Source: Epinephelus fuscoguttatus (taxonomy: Eukaryota; Chordata; Actinopteri; Perciformes; Serranidae). Taken from it: a stretch of DNA of 64,000 nt. A program made the translations under genes and the position numbers. How positions within the stretch are numbered: the stretch's first letter is position 1; each line of letters starts with the position of its first letter. Where the stretch lies: positions 19,894,907-19,958,906 of the forward strand of contig NC_064756.1 of assembly GCF_011397635.1 (NCBI RefSeq), read 5' to 3'. Below are positions 13,501 to 24,600 of this stretch, piece by piece. The notes under the pieces are model-generated. The model searched no databases and was not told the DNA's origin. It worked only from the letters and a program-made list of their open reading frames with translations.

Positions 13501-15727
13501 GTCGAGGCATACTGTCATTAATCTGCAGCGGCCTCACTTTTCCCTAATCGGCTCTGATTCCTGCTGAATCAGCACTACCGACTCGCCTCAGCTCTGATTA
13601 GATTTGATGGGGCTTAGAGCATTTATTCACTCCTCTCTGAACAACATGGCCGCACCACGCACCCCACCGGGTATGTTGTGCAGTGTCACTCCCATCCAGT
13701 GGAGGGCAAACTTGCCATGTTAGACTGGGACACAGACTGGGGATGAATGTGATAATGTGATTACAATCAATCTTTAATCAGTTTAATATGAAATGAATCA
13801 GATTTCCTGTGTAGGGTAAGTGCAGTATAAACAAAGCAAGTCTATGAATAAGACAGAATTCACTATAGAAAAACTCCGGTCACCTGTTTAATTCCATTTT
13901 AATTTTGACTTGAGGGATGAACGATATTGGGATTTTTGCTGATATCCAATATGCCACTTTTCTAACTCATTTTGGCTAACTGTCAATGCCGATAAATACT
14001 AATATTTTTTTCCCATCCAATTGTAGAAAGCATTAAGACTCTCCTGTCCGGAAATTACCATATAATTATGCCTACTCTTAACATGATGGCCGACTGGCAG
14101 AGGCAGACATTCAATGCCTTTCAAAATGTACACATCCACTAGGGAAATAAGAAAACTACTTCAAATTTATCCAGCTTTAACAGACAATTCTGACAACAGC
14201 CACAACCAAGCCAAGTTTGACCTATTTCGACAACTTAAGTCACAGAATTAAAGCATTATCTTACCGACCCGTCATATTGACAGAGAAGTCATTTCAGGGT
14301 GTTATATATAATTAATTTCAAAGTCTTTAGCTATCAATACTGATGATATGCCGATACTAGACTCTTGTGATCCTCTCTCCACTCCAGCACACTGGCATCT
14401 ATCCGCTTGTTTCCAAGAGCATGAGGCGCATCGCAGAAGGCAAAGACCCAGTCGAATGGCAAATGCATACATGTGGTATGGCCAACATGTTCGCCTACCA
14501 CAGCCTCGGCTATGACGACCTGGACGAGCTGATGAAAGAACCACAACCCCTCTACTTTGTCCTTGAGATGCTCAAGGTGAGGAAGTACATAGACAACCAA
14601 GATTCATGAGGATCTGTGTCAAAGGGAAGCTTCCCCTGTGAGGACGTTCAAAAACTAACTCACTATATACACTGTGTGATTGACAGGTGCAGCAGCCTAG
14701 TGAGTATGACAGGGAGACGTGGGCTTTGAGTGATGGGGAGAGGCTGAAGGTGGTCCCTGTGCTGCACGGCCAGGGGAACAAGCTCTACAAACAAGGACAT
14801 TACCAACTGGCCGGACAAAAGTACAAGGAGGGGATCATCTGCATCAAGAACGTTCAGATGAAGGTGATTACGGCAAACTAGTGGTGCAAAATTAAGTTTT
14901 ATTTGCTTCTATAAATCAGTATGCATAGATGTTGATCTGAGCTGCTTTCCTCTTAAGGAGAAAGCATGGGAGGCCCCGTGGTTGAAGCTGGAGAAGATGG
15001 CCAACACCTTAACCCTCAACTACTGCCAGTGTCTACTGCGCATGGAAGAATACTACGAGGTTATTGAACACACCAGCGACATCATCAACCAGCACCCAGG
15101 TTTGGCACTTACTGACGTAGACTGATGTGATGTGTGTGACTCTGTCATGATGGAGTGAGGGGCTACATAGACATTTCTAAAGCAGAAAAGGTTTTCTTTG
15201 CTGAGTAGATTACCATCTTCCAGATAGTTGATATATTGTGAGTGTGAACTGTCTTGCTGTACAGCTCTAAACAAGCTGGGTATGCTCTTGCATCATTTAT
15301 GGCAGCTGTGAATGTATGTTTCATGTGACTATGAAAGCCTGACCCTATAAAAAGGTCTGGTGCCTGCACTTCAGCATGTGTATGTGTTCACAGATGCTCA
15401 TGTGACTTGAACAAATTTGTAAAAGGCTGATAGAATTATCCAGTTAAGAACATCTTGCACACACTCGAGCTGCAGATGTCTCTCACATGATTGGAGGCTG
15501 TCAAACATGTTCGCATTTGTCCTCCAGGTGTCGCAAAGGCCTTCTACCTGCGAGGGAAGGCGCACATGGAAGTGTGGAATGAGGCGGAAGCTCGGCAGGA
15601 CTTCAGCAGGGTGCTGGACCTGGAGCCCGGCATGAAGAAGGCCATCAAGAGGGAGCTGGCTGTGCTCAACATGCGCATGGAGGAGAAGAACCAGGAGGAC
15701 AGGAATAAATACAAGGGCATGTTTTGA
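10587..15727 (+). CDS. aipl1: AIPL1, aryl hydrocarbon receptor-interacting protein-like 1
   Basis: Six exons assemble without frameshift: 10,587-10,691; 12,598-12,777; 14,388-14,576; 14,687-14,863; 14,958-15,099; 15,528-15,727 (330 codons plus TGA). All introns are GT-AG; only the fifth interrupts a codon. Residues 1 to about 165 form the FKBP-like domain ([36 protein letters not shown]). Residues about 175-310 form the three-TPR region ([34 protein letters not shown]). EFWCDTIHTG and the N-terminus favour AIPL1 over its paralogue AIP. In vertebrate photoreceptors AIPL1 works with HSP90 to fold and assemble phosphodiesterase 6 and binds its prenyl group; human loss causes Leber congenital amaurosis. 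The protein ends soon after the last TPR with KYKGMF, without the proline-rich tail of primate AIPL1. The ATG at 10,587 is the only one giving the conserved N-terminus and an in-frame donor. A fish-specific a/b duplicate cannot be excluded. Confidence 0.95.
11150..11655. repeat. GACCAAGAC-rich repeat in AIPL1 intron 1
   Basis: Two blocks (about 11,165-11,280 and 11,515-11,655) are built of variants of GACCAAGAC and GACCAGAACC. The right block ends in CTTGAGTACTACAACACTGG, which looks like an element terminus. A TAGG tetranucleotide tract sits between them at about 11,345-11,368. Likely one degenerate transposon; ends are approximate. Confidence 0.4.
13915..14361. mobile_element. hAT-like element abutting AIPL1 exon 3
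   Basis: The block starts with GAACGATATTGGGATTTTTG and CTGATATCCAATATGCC, and ends with ATCAATACTGATGATATGCC followed by GATACTAG. These GATAT-rich ends resemble a teleost non-autonomous hAT-type family. The end lies about 26 bases before the exon 3 acceptor, so the element makes up the 3' part of intron 2. Target duplication not identified. Confidence 0.45.
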
Positions 15728-15868
15728 TCAGGAGAGACTGCGGCCGAGGTTGGAGAATTGGGGAAGTGATGGGCTCAAGAAGAGTTAAGTTATTAAGCCA
15801 CACCCCCAAATCCCTGCACTGACTTTCACAAGGTCTGTGAGACACTCCCAGGATTTTGAAAGACATCC

Positions 15869-15874
15869 AATAAA
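15869..15874 (+). promoter_or_regulatory. AIPL1 polyadenylation signal
   Basis: AATAAA lies 142 bases after the AIPL1 stop codon, followed by a TG-containing stretch (GATCCTGTTTCACTG). It is the first canonical signal downstream and gives a short 3' UTR. Confidence 0.7.
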
Positions 15875-16244
15875 ATGATCCTGTTTCACTGAATCAGGAA
15901 GTTATACATATATAATCCCCTCTCTGTTTGCCCTCTTTTCCGTTCCTCTGCACCATGAATGAGACAACCTATTAAATTTCACTCTCATAATCTTACTTAA
16001 ACAAGTATTTCATTGCTGGAAAGATGGTGTCTTCATAAAACGGGTCTATGCAGTAGAAAGACAGAAGTACTCGAAATCAGTGTTACATGACCAGAGAAAA
16101 ATACACAGCAATAAACGCTGGTCCATATCTTACCTGCTTAGTTTTACTGTGTGATCTCAGCATTTTCAGCCTCTCTTTCTACAATACAGGAAACAGTGTG
16201 GCGCCCACTTCCTACTCACAAAGTCAGGTATTATAGCCATAAAG

Positions 16245-16823
16245 TACCCTGGAAATCCAGAGTTCTCGCGAGAGCACAATTTGAATTTGCTCAGCGAGTC
16301 ACTCTGGCAATCAGTAATGATGCTCATTACCCATGCCCTTGGAGCCGATCTGCACCAATCACATCAGTGTATTTGATATAGGCGGGCCAGAGGCGAGCTA
16401 AACAGATGACGACAGCGCTGTGACGACGAAGTCTGGAATCAGTCAGTAAACACTGCAAGATGGCTACAGATGAACACCAGTTGTTTGAAACAGCTTTGGC
16501 CGCTACAATGGATGAGTTAGACTTGGCTTTTTCTCTAAAAGAGGAACAGAAGACGGCATTCAAGTCTTTCCTTTGCAAGAAGGACGTTTTTGCTGTTTTG
16601 CCAACCGGATATGGCAAGAGTCTAATCTACCAGTTAGCTCCGCTGGTAGCTAAGCTCTGGATACGTCACCCCGTGTATTGTTCTGATTGGTCGTAGTGTT
16701 ATCCAATTGCGTGCAGTGATATTTACAAACGCATGCTTGGTGCCGCCCCTCAAGTTGGGCCATTTTCATTACTCATGGCAAGACCTTAAATCTTTCTAGA
16801 TTTGGGTCTGGATTTCCAGGCTA
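16245..16823 (+). mobile_element. 579-bp TIR element with RecQ-helicase fragment, copy 1
   Basis: The terminal inverted repeats are TACCCTGGAAATCCAGA (16,245-16,261) and TCTGGATTTCCAGGCTA (16,807-16,823), a 17-bp pair with one mismatch. The 9-bp sequence GCCATAAAG flanks the element on both sides (16,236-16,244 and 16,824-16,832), so this is a genuine insertion. Inside lie ATGACGACAGCGCTG, then a 78-codon open frame starting a RecQ-like helicase, then CCAATTGCGTGC near the right end. A second copy of nearly equal length is at 45,506-46,083. No transposase is present. A 9-bp duplication fits Mutator-like elements, but the superfamily cannot be assigned from this. Confidence 0.85.
16460..16696 (+). 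pseudogene. Truncated RecQ-like helicase start inside TIR element
   Basis: The 78-codon frame begins MATDEHQLFETALAATMDEL and contains SLKEEQKTAFKSFL, which resembles the Q-motif region of RecQ helicases, then the Walker A-like block VLPTGYGKSLIYQLAPLVAK. After that the helicase similarity stops abruptly and the frame runs out in unrelated residues. None of the later helicase motifs (DEAH box, motifs II-VI, RQC) is present, so no active helicase can be made. The fragment is probably what is left of a long ORF in an autonomous parent element after internal deletion. It could be transcribed from the conserved leader before the ATG, but nothing here proves expression. Confidence 0.75.
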
Positions 16824-16984
16824 GCCATAAAGTGCACTAAAATAATTTTCTGAAAACATTTCAGGGGAGAATTAGACACTACAGTAACATTATCTTGGTT
16901 TATATTTGATCAGCACTGCCTCAGTTTGATCTGAGTTTCAGAGAGAAAGGGAGCAGCCGTTCAATCCGCTTTTATACTCTGTGT

Positions 16985-17390
16985 CCATGGTGGCGGGCAT
17001 ATGAAAATGCAAAAGTACAATCTTTAGTTTGAGCAACAGCCTTAGAGCCAGGAAAAATCATTGGAAGATGAGCAGGGCGATCTGGGAACTGGTAGGGCGG
17101 AGGAAAGTTTACCACAGTTCTTTTACACATACTGCCCACATTGTTATGACACAAAGCTGGTTGAAAACCAGCAACGTATCCCTTTAAATTGGTAAATATT
17201 TCACGGATTTCTTTGCGTACTGACTGCTGTTTGTATTGCATTGACAGTATGTAATGTTCCAGTGTTTAACAAGATTTAAAGATGTATCTAAATGCAAGAT
17301 TATGGATGCATTAAGTGATCTGAGTGGCAACTGTAATACTGTTGTGGAATATTTTCTCATCGTGCATAGAAAAAAATCATCCATTCTTAA
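16985..17390. repeat. Unclassified ~400-bp interspersed repeat, copy 1
   Basis: This block aligns by eye with 23,215-23,560. Shared text includes GCAAAAGTACAATCTTT, GTTTGAGCAACAGCC, GGAGGAAAGTTTACCACAGT, ACACATACTGCCCACATTG, TTGTTATGACACA, TGACTGCTGTTTGT and AAGTGATCTGAGTG. Copy 1 has about 50 extra bases near 17,165-17,215. No coding potential or terminal repeat was recognised. Confidence 0.65.
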
Positions 17391-18841
17391 ATATATAATA
17401 ATATATATTTTATATATAATAAAATGAAAACCAAGTACTTCCCTGAGTCTTGTAGGCACACTGCCCTGCCACAAGGTGGGGCTCTAACCCCAACTATTCC
17501 TCTGTTTCAACCTGAACCCTGTTGGAGAAATTATCCTGCATCTATAAACAGCAATCTCATTTTCATGAAGAGTCTAGGAGCTCGTAAAACTAAATGATCT
17601 GGGTGGTATCTACCACTCGTCTCCTTCCCTTCTTCTCCTCTGTACATTTCAAAAAGACAGAGGGGAAGGAGACAGAGGGAGTTTAATGCAAAGGGGGAGT
17701 TATGACTAACACATCTGGGAAATGCACTAAAAAACACATTTGAAGGCAATTAGGTTTGTGCATCGAGATGAAATACTAGATCAATAGCGTGACATCACAT
17801 TGAGGGCTCGGTTTCATTCAGGGAATCCCCATTCATCACTATCTGCACCGTTTCCCCCACTCATCACTAACACAGGTCACGGTGCAGTGTAGCACCCACT
17901 CAGGGAAATGAGGCTGACGCTAATGCACCAGTCTAATGATAAGGAAAAATCAATAAAAGCAGATCAAAGGGAAAAAACCCCACAGAGGATCGTGATTAAA
18001 CATTCAAGCTATGGCATCCATCCCTTTACAACCGCCTTTACTAATGCAGTTCCTGCCACTGAATCCTGTCTGATGTGAGGCAGCTAAACAAGGAGACTAA
18101 AACTGTGGTTGGATACAGCAGTCATTAGAGACCAGATGCAATTTATCTCTTTCCAGATTCAGTCAAATGTTTTCTTAATCCTCACACTTAGATATCGTCA
18201 GTGCTGATGAGAAAATGGACTGAGAAAGAGTTTATGATAGAGGCTGTGCCTGCCCTGGGCTAAAAACACAGGGCTACAGTAAATTCTGCATAGCAGCACA
18301 ACCTGCCGCTGGCTCTCCTCCATAAACCTCTGGTGCTGATGTTGAGCGGAGGGGAAGAAAGGGAGGAGGAAAGGGAGGAGGAGGAGGAGGAGGAGGAGGG
18401 GGAGGCCCTGCCACACTGCCCTGCTCCAGCATGAGACGCATAAAGTTAGCCAGAGAAAGCCCATGTCATGCAGGAAGTACAGTGATAGTGTATTCAAAAT
18501 AAAAACCTGTAAATGCTTGATTCTAAAAGGAAGATAATAAATAAAGCTTTTTGGGTGTTTCGTGTCTGCTTGTTTTGGTCTTTATCCTCTATTTTTACTA
18601 AACTAATTATTTTGTTTTAATTTATGGGCCACTTATAAAGTTACGTTGTGTACTTTATGTGTTTTAAAACTGATTCCTCTCTCTTTCATTCTTATATACA
18701 CTACATTCATTGAGCAGATGAGTTTCTTTAGAGAAACAGTTCCCATTTACGTAGACATAATGGGCAATTACATTGGGCATGTAAGCAGAAGGAACTGGAT
18801 TTTGACCCCTACAATCAACCAAACTGCTCTCACATCTGAGC
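17391..18841. other. Intergenic, no gene recognised
   Basis: No supported exon. An AT-rich tract (TATATA runs) lies at about 17,390-17,425, and a purine-rich GGA/GGAGGA tract at about 18,348-18,402 is a simple repeat. Open frames here lack splice context or recognisable motifs. Confidence 0.4.
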
Positions 18842-19645
18842 CAGGGGTGTAAAACTTATTTTAGATCATGGGCCACATACAGCCCAGTTTGATCTCAGAT
18901 GATGAAACTACAAGTCATCAGCTCCAATAGTTTACCTATTTTTGTGTAAAGAATGACAAGTACATTCTGTAGGCGTTCATTCTTTAACAAAACAGCTGAC
19001 ATGTTCTAAGAAAAATAAGCGTAATTTGACCAGTATGTCTCACTTTTTCCACATTCAGTCTGTCTACTTCTCACTGTCATTACATGTGCATTTATCCACA
19101 CATTTCCTGATACAGATTCTTCTGAACTGACGCTGCTGATTGACAATATTTTTGCACGATGATCAATATCTTTAAACATGGTCACAGTTAAGTATTCTTC
19201 ATTATATCAGAGAACTGTTTTCTGGTCAGGGTGGAAGAGGCTCCGAAGCAAAATTTTACATGAAGCAGGCAACACATTGTTAACTCGCTCCTGCAACCTG
19301 GCACCTCATATCTTTGTTGTGTCATTTAGGCTAAGTTGAGAATGAGGTTCACTTGTTGTTTTATTGTCCTGTATTTGAAGACATAAGGAATGTATTATTC
19401 AGTAAGATGACCTCTGTGTATGTTGATTTCTTTTGGTTGGATGATCATGAAAAATTTGAGTTTTGTTTCAGAGGGGAACCTTTTTGTGGCTGAATTTCTT
19501 TGCCAGGATAGAAGGCAGAGCATTTTGTTTCTGGACTGAGTAGTTCGATAGTATTTACTTTGGATTGTTACTGTAGTGTCATTGTAATGGTGTCTTGTAA
19601 ACTCATGAGGGTTGAGCACATGTAAGTGTGCATGACACAAATAAA

Positions 19646-19680
<35 letters not shown>

Positions 19681-19761
19681 TCTTAGTCTAGTTATCTAGT
19701 GGGCCAGATTGGACCCATTGGTGGGCTGGTTCTGGCCCAGGAGCCATGTTTGACAGCCCTG
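18842..19761. mobile_element. hAT-like non-autonomous element, 920 bp
   Basis: The left end CAGGGGTGTAAAACTTATTT and the right end ATGTTTGACAGCCCTG form imperfect inverted repeats of the CAGGGGTGTCAAAC type. The flanking 8-mers ATCTGAGC (18,834-18,841) and ATGTAAGC (19,762-19,769) match at 6 of 8 positions, consistent with a decayed 8-bp hAT target duplication. Text such as TGGGCCACATACAGCCC near the left end and GGGCTGGTTCTGGCCC near the right end is inverted between the arms. It contains an AATC tetranucleotide tract at about 19,647-19,679. No transposase ORF. Confidence 0.65.
19647..19679. repeat. (AATC)n microsatellite
   Basis: Eight or so tandem AATC units, inside the hAT-like element. 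It directly follows CACAAATAAAA, which suggests a LINE-type 3' tail inserted within the element. Confidence 0.85.
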
Positions 19762-20407
19762 ATGTAAGCTATATGTTCAAATCAATACTGGCTGTATAGT
19801 AAGCCATACACTTTGTAACACATAATATTTTGTCATCTTACACATGTTGCTTTGAAAATGAGCACAAAAATGTGTTTCCAAAAAAGTGACCTTGTTTGCA
19901 AGCTGGGAGGTTAGGCCTATAGAGGGAAAAAAAAACTATGGCATGACAATGTTATATGATAGACCTATTTAATTAATGAACATATTTAGGCTACAGTATA
20001 AGTGCATCAACATGTCAACATGACACCACGGAGCCCCTAAATCCAAACCAACAATATGTTCCTCCACCATTGACACTTTGCAGCCTGCACACAACTGATT
20101 ATCAAATGCAGAACAAAACCGGAAATGAGGACAAAACTTAAACAACTAAACAAAAATGGCCAAAAAAGAGAGATGGTAACCACAGTGGGTGCAACTAAAA
20201 TTAAGCTTTTCAGCCACTAAATACCCTGACACTTCATATTGGATCAACAGCAGAATTAAACATCTGCAAAACAACAACATGAGATAAATAAACAAACTCA
20301 ACAGCAGCGGCTGCAGCAGCCACAAACACGCATATTAAAGCAAAGGAGAGATGCAAAGTTTTTACACAGTGTAGAGCACACACGAAAAAGTTTGTTGTAG
20401 GACTCAC

Positions 20408-20456
20408 CTGTCAGATCAATCTGTGATGTGATGTAGGCCTGCACCGTCTGCTCCAT
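20408..20456 (-). other. Possible minus-strand first coding exon (MEQTVQAYITSQIDLTG)
   Basis: Read on the minus strand, an ATG at 20,456 opens 16 codons (MEQTVQAYITSQIDLT plus the first base of a glycine) and runs into CTGACAG|GTGAGTCC, a strong splice donor. The preceding sequence is a plausible 5' leader. I could not find a downstream exon, and I do not recognise the peptide. It could be the first exon of an unannotated gene or lncRNA divergent from TRARG1, or the first exon of a decayed transposon. Confidence 0.25.
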
Positions 20457-20809
20457 TTTGAACTCCTCTGCTTGTTTATTCTCAGCCTCTCTGTCCCACT
20501 GAACTCCTCAGACTTTTCAAACATGATGATCTGAATGCAGTCACAACAGCACAAAGTCCCAGCATCCCTCACTGAAGGTAAAATATCCTCAGTGAATTCA
20601 GAAGTAGCATGTAGCATGTCAGCCACAGACAGCGTGCACCTGTGGGTGCGTTTGATTTGAGCCACTTAGCTGCTCGCCAGGAGGCGCAGTAAAGGAGGAT
20701 GCAACATTTTTTAAACTTATGCCGAGCTACAATATAGACCAAAACTTAATCTATAATGATGTGATTCTTTATTATGTTGCATTTGATTATGGACTTTATT
20801 ATATATATA

Positions 20810-20837
20810 AGACAAATTTCCTTCGGGACAATCAAGT

Positions 20838-20868
<31 letters not shown>

Positions 20869-20885
20869 TATCTTATCTTATCTTA
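20810..20885 (+). repeat. LINE-like 3' tail with (TATCT)n
   Basis: AATTTCCTTCGGGACAATCA followed by AGTC and then eight or more TATCT units. The phrase before the repeat resembles the conserved 3' end of a teleost LINE family that terminates in short tandem repeats. A related tail in reverse orientation, with CTTGT-type units, is at 23,040-23,092. No LINE coding region is attached. Confidence 0.5.
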
Positions 20886-21400
20886 GATTATCTTGAGTGA
20901 ATTAGGCTATTGTAGTGTATTCTATATGTATATCTATATTTAAAGAGGGTTTTATTCTGTGTTCTGTCTCCGGAAGTCCTCAGTCTTAATATGGGTGCTT
21001 TGACACTGGTCCCAAGTTGAGTAGAGTCTCTGTGCCGCTGCGCCGTGGAGACAGTTGGTGGAGGAGAGGAGGGGAAAGTGTCTGATCTGGGGTCTGCTTT
21101 CAGAGAGACGCCTCACATCCATCCATCTGTATGTAGAGAAGGAAAGAGACGCGCTCAGGCTACTTTCCAATGAGCAGACAGACTTAAAGACAAGTGCTGG
21201 GGCTGGATCAAGGCGGCAGGAGCTCCTCTGACTGCGTCTCTCCTCCTTGGATGTATCAGAGAAGAGGGGAGGCTTTCTCATCTGAGCCCCACCGGACATG
21301 AGCCACACGGCGGATATGAAGGAAGGTGACGGAAAGTGATTGAAGAGGAGAAAATGATGGCTGCTTTCATCTCTTCTCTCGTTTTATTCTTTTCTTTCAG

Positions 21401-21612
21401 GAGGGCTGATCTGTAAGGTGACACCCGAGCTTTATAAAACAGCTTTTAAATTGTCTCCATCCTCCTGCTTCACCTCAGCTGGTGATCCTGGTTATTTAAT
21501 CAAAGTTGAAAGTTATTATCATGGGATGTCTCCTGACTTATAGTCAATTTTAAACCACTTTTTAAAAAGAAATTCCTTTTAAGATCTAATTTGGTACACC
21601 TGAGACTTGATC
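21401..21612 (+). other. Probable TRARG1 5' UTR exon part
   Basis: A pyrimidine-rich stretch ending TTTTCTTTCAG at 21,400 looks like a splice acceptor, so the sequence to the start codon may be the non-coding part of the first coding exon, joined to an upstream leader exon. The leader exon is not identified; alternatively the transcript simply starts within 20,950-21,400. Confidence 0.3.
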
Positions 21613-24600
21613 ATGGCCATCAACACGGACACCGACTTCCTACAGTCCAACTTGAGTGAGGGTGGAGGAGGCGCACAGCCCGCGGACCCCCACGAGACGG
21701 AGAAACTCCTGGCTCTGACCACCGAGCCCGGAGGCAACGGGATGAAGATGTCCACCTCCTTCACGGTCAACATGGACAGCGACAAGGGTCTGGAGGCCGA
21801 CCAGAACGGCCACAGCGTCGCCGTCAGGTCGGGCTCCGCCGGGCAGCTGACCGCCGCCGCCCCCCTCTCCCCATCCAAGGCCAGCCTGAGCCGCTCCTCC
21901 ACCGGGAACGCTACCGTCCAGGAGACCCCGAAGCCCAGGGATTACCTCATCCTCGTCATCATGTCCTGCTTCTGCCCCGTCTGGCCCGTCAGCATTGTCG
22001 CACTGGTGTACTCCATCATGGTGAGTTAACTCTCTCTGTGGTTCTCCAAATCTACCAAAAAAACTACAGCATCCTGCGAGTGCAAAAAGTGGGGCAGCAG
22101 AGGTGGATGTTTAGTGTGATGGAGAGACCTCATACTGATGATCTATGAACAGCATCAGTTGTTTGTAGTTAGTAAGCCTTTAATTTCAAACCTCACAAAC
22201 TTGTCAATATCCATGTGACATCTTTGTATAGCACAAGGTAAGTGTCAGGATTTGAAAAGTTTGCTATCAATGTAATCTGGCTCAGACATGTCAAGTTAGT
22301 ATAACCGACATGACAAACAAGTGAGATGCCTCCCAAAACATCTATACCTTTCTGCAGTTGTGCAGTGTATACTGTACATCTGGTTTACCGAAGCATATTG
22401 TCTGCTTATCCTCCTGATATATGAAGAAAGTGAGACAGACATGTTGGAGAAAGTGGATATTTCTTTTGACTAAGAGCAATATTAGTCTTTAAGAGGATGG
22501 CCATCAAACTGCATGACAGGGGAATATTCATAAGACAACATAAGCTTAAGTGCTATATCATAGGCAATTGGACTTGCTTGAGTTTCTTGAAGACGTTTCG
22601 CCTCTAATCCAAGAGGCTTCTTCAGATGTGACAAAGTTGGTCGGCTTTCTACAACGTATCTGTCTCACTTTCCTCAGATATCAGAATGAGAAGTGCCGAC
22701 GATATAGCAGTTAAGATTACCATGACCTGGATGACTGAGAATCTTCACCAACAGATAAGATAAGATAAAATAAGATAAGATAAGATAAGATTACACTGGG
22801 CGAGAGGCGGGGTACACCCTGGACAGGTCGCCAGACAATCACAGGACTACGTACAATTTAGAGTCACTAATTAACCTGCATGTCTTTGGACTGTGGGAGG
22901 AAGCTGGAGTACCCAGAGAAAACCCACACTGACTCAGGGAGAACATGCAAACTCCACACAGAAAGACTCCCCCACCCTGGGTTCAAACCAGGAACCCTCT
23001 TGCTGTGAGGTGACAATGCTAACCACTATGAGATACGACAAAACAAGACAAGACAAGACAAACTTCATTGTCCCCAGAGGAAAATGTTGCTTGGAATCAA
23101 CCTGAACCAATACATAGTCAAACATGACAGTGATACAACACGGACATAATAAATACATACAGTACAACAAAAATAAAAAACGGAGGATATATAAAGTTTT
23201 GCACATACACAGGCATTGGCATACAAAAAGCAAAAGTACAATCTTTCGTTTGAGCAACAGCCCTAGAGCCATCAGACATCATTGGGAGATGGGCAGGGAG
23301 ATCTAGGCGCTGGTAAGATGGAGGAAAGTTTACCACAGTTTATTTACACATACTGCCCACATTGTTATGACACAGAGCAGGTTGAAACAGTATTGACTGC
23401 TGTTTGTGTTGCATTACAGTGTACAATGTTCCTATGTTAAACAAGATATAAAGATGTACCTATAAATGTTAAAATTATGGATGCATCAAGTGATCTGAGT
23501 GAGAAAAACAGTTACTACTGTTCTGATTCATCATGCATAGAAAGAAATCATCCACTCAGCCCTATCTGATACCACTGTGGGAGCAGCTTTGTTGGATTTC
23601 TGTGTTAATTATTTCCTTACACCATGTGAGCCAACAGCACCACCATTACTGTAGTTTTATTAAGTCATATATGTCACACTGTTTTGCCTGATCAGTGTAG
23701 GAGAAGTGAAGTAGAAAATATGTTATTTCTAAAATGTTATCTTTACTCACAAGCCATATTCACTGTAGAAATGAGAAGTCATTAAAACCTTTAAACAATA
23801 ATACATAATCCAGAAAACAAAGTGCAATAGTGTTTACTAGCTCACCAAATTCATTATGGATAGAAAGATATCAGTACATCCAGAAGTATATCAATGCTCT
23901 TTTTTATTGATCAATATTTTTGATTAAAACAAATCCCTTTTCTGTGAAATATGAAAAAAAATATTGCCAAATTGCCAAACGCAAGTTATCAGAACCCAGG
24001 GTGGTTGCTTAAAAGTACTTAATTTCTCTGTCCAGCAGCCCAAACTTTGATTTACAGTATTAAAAAACAGATTAAAGCAGCAAATCCGCAAATTTTAGAA
24101 GCCAGAACTGACAAACATTTGGTGTGTTCATTGGATAAATCACAACCAGTGACTGATTAAGTTAAATATAATCTTTACTTAACTCAGTGGTTGGACTTTT
24201 TATTGTCTTATCCTGTGTAAATGGTATTCATTTAAACGCATTTAAATGTAAAAAAGATCTAAATAAAGGTTCCACCAAAACCAGAGAGGGTCTCAAAAGA
24301 CTGCAGAACAGTTGTTTCAGTTCACTTCAGCGTAATGTCGTATGTAAATATCCAAAAATTCCTCAAAATGTTTCATATTTTATTGACAGTACATTTTCTG
24401 TGTTTCATTGGAACATACACACACATGCACACACACATGTCCAGAGCTCAGTGCATCATCAGCTTTTCCAGTGCTGAGTCTCCCGCTGCTGGTTGCTCTG
24501 GTTTCAAGGCGCTGACACTTGATTGATCCTCTCACTGAAAGTTTCAGGATGCAGGAAATGCTGATACAAGACACAGCTAAGACACTGAAGCCACGATGGG

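Noticed and set aside
10587-15727. Assignment to AIP instead of AIPL1
   Set aside because: [36 protein letters not shown] and FWCDTIHTG match AIPL1 and not AIP.
21579-21902. Minus-strand frame over TRARG1 exon 1
   Set aside because: Shadow of the GC-rich TRARG1 first coding exon.
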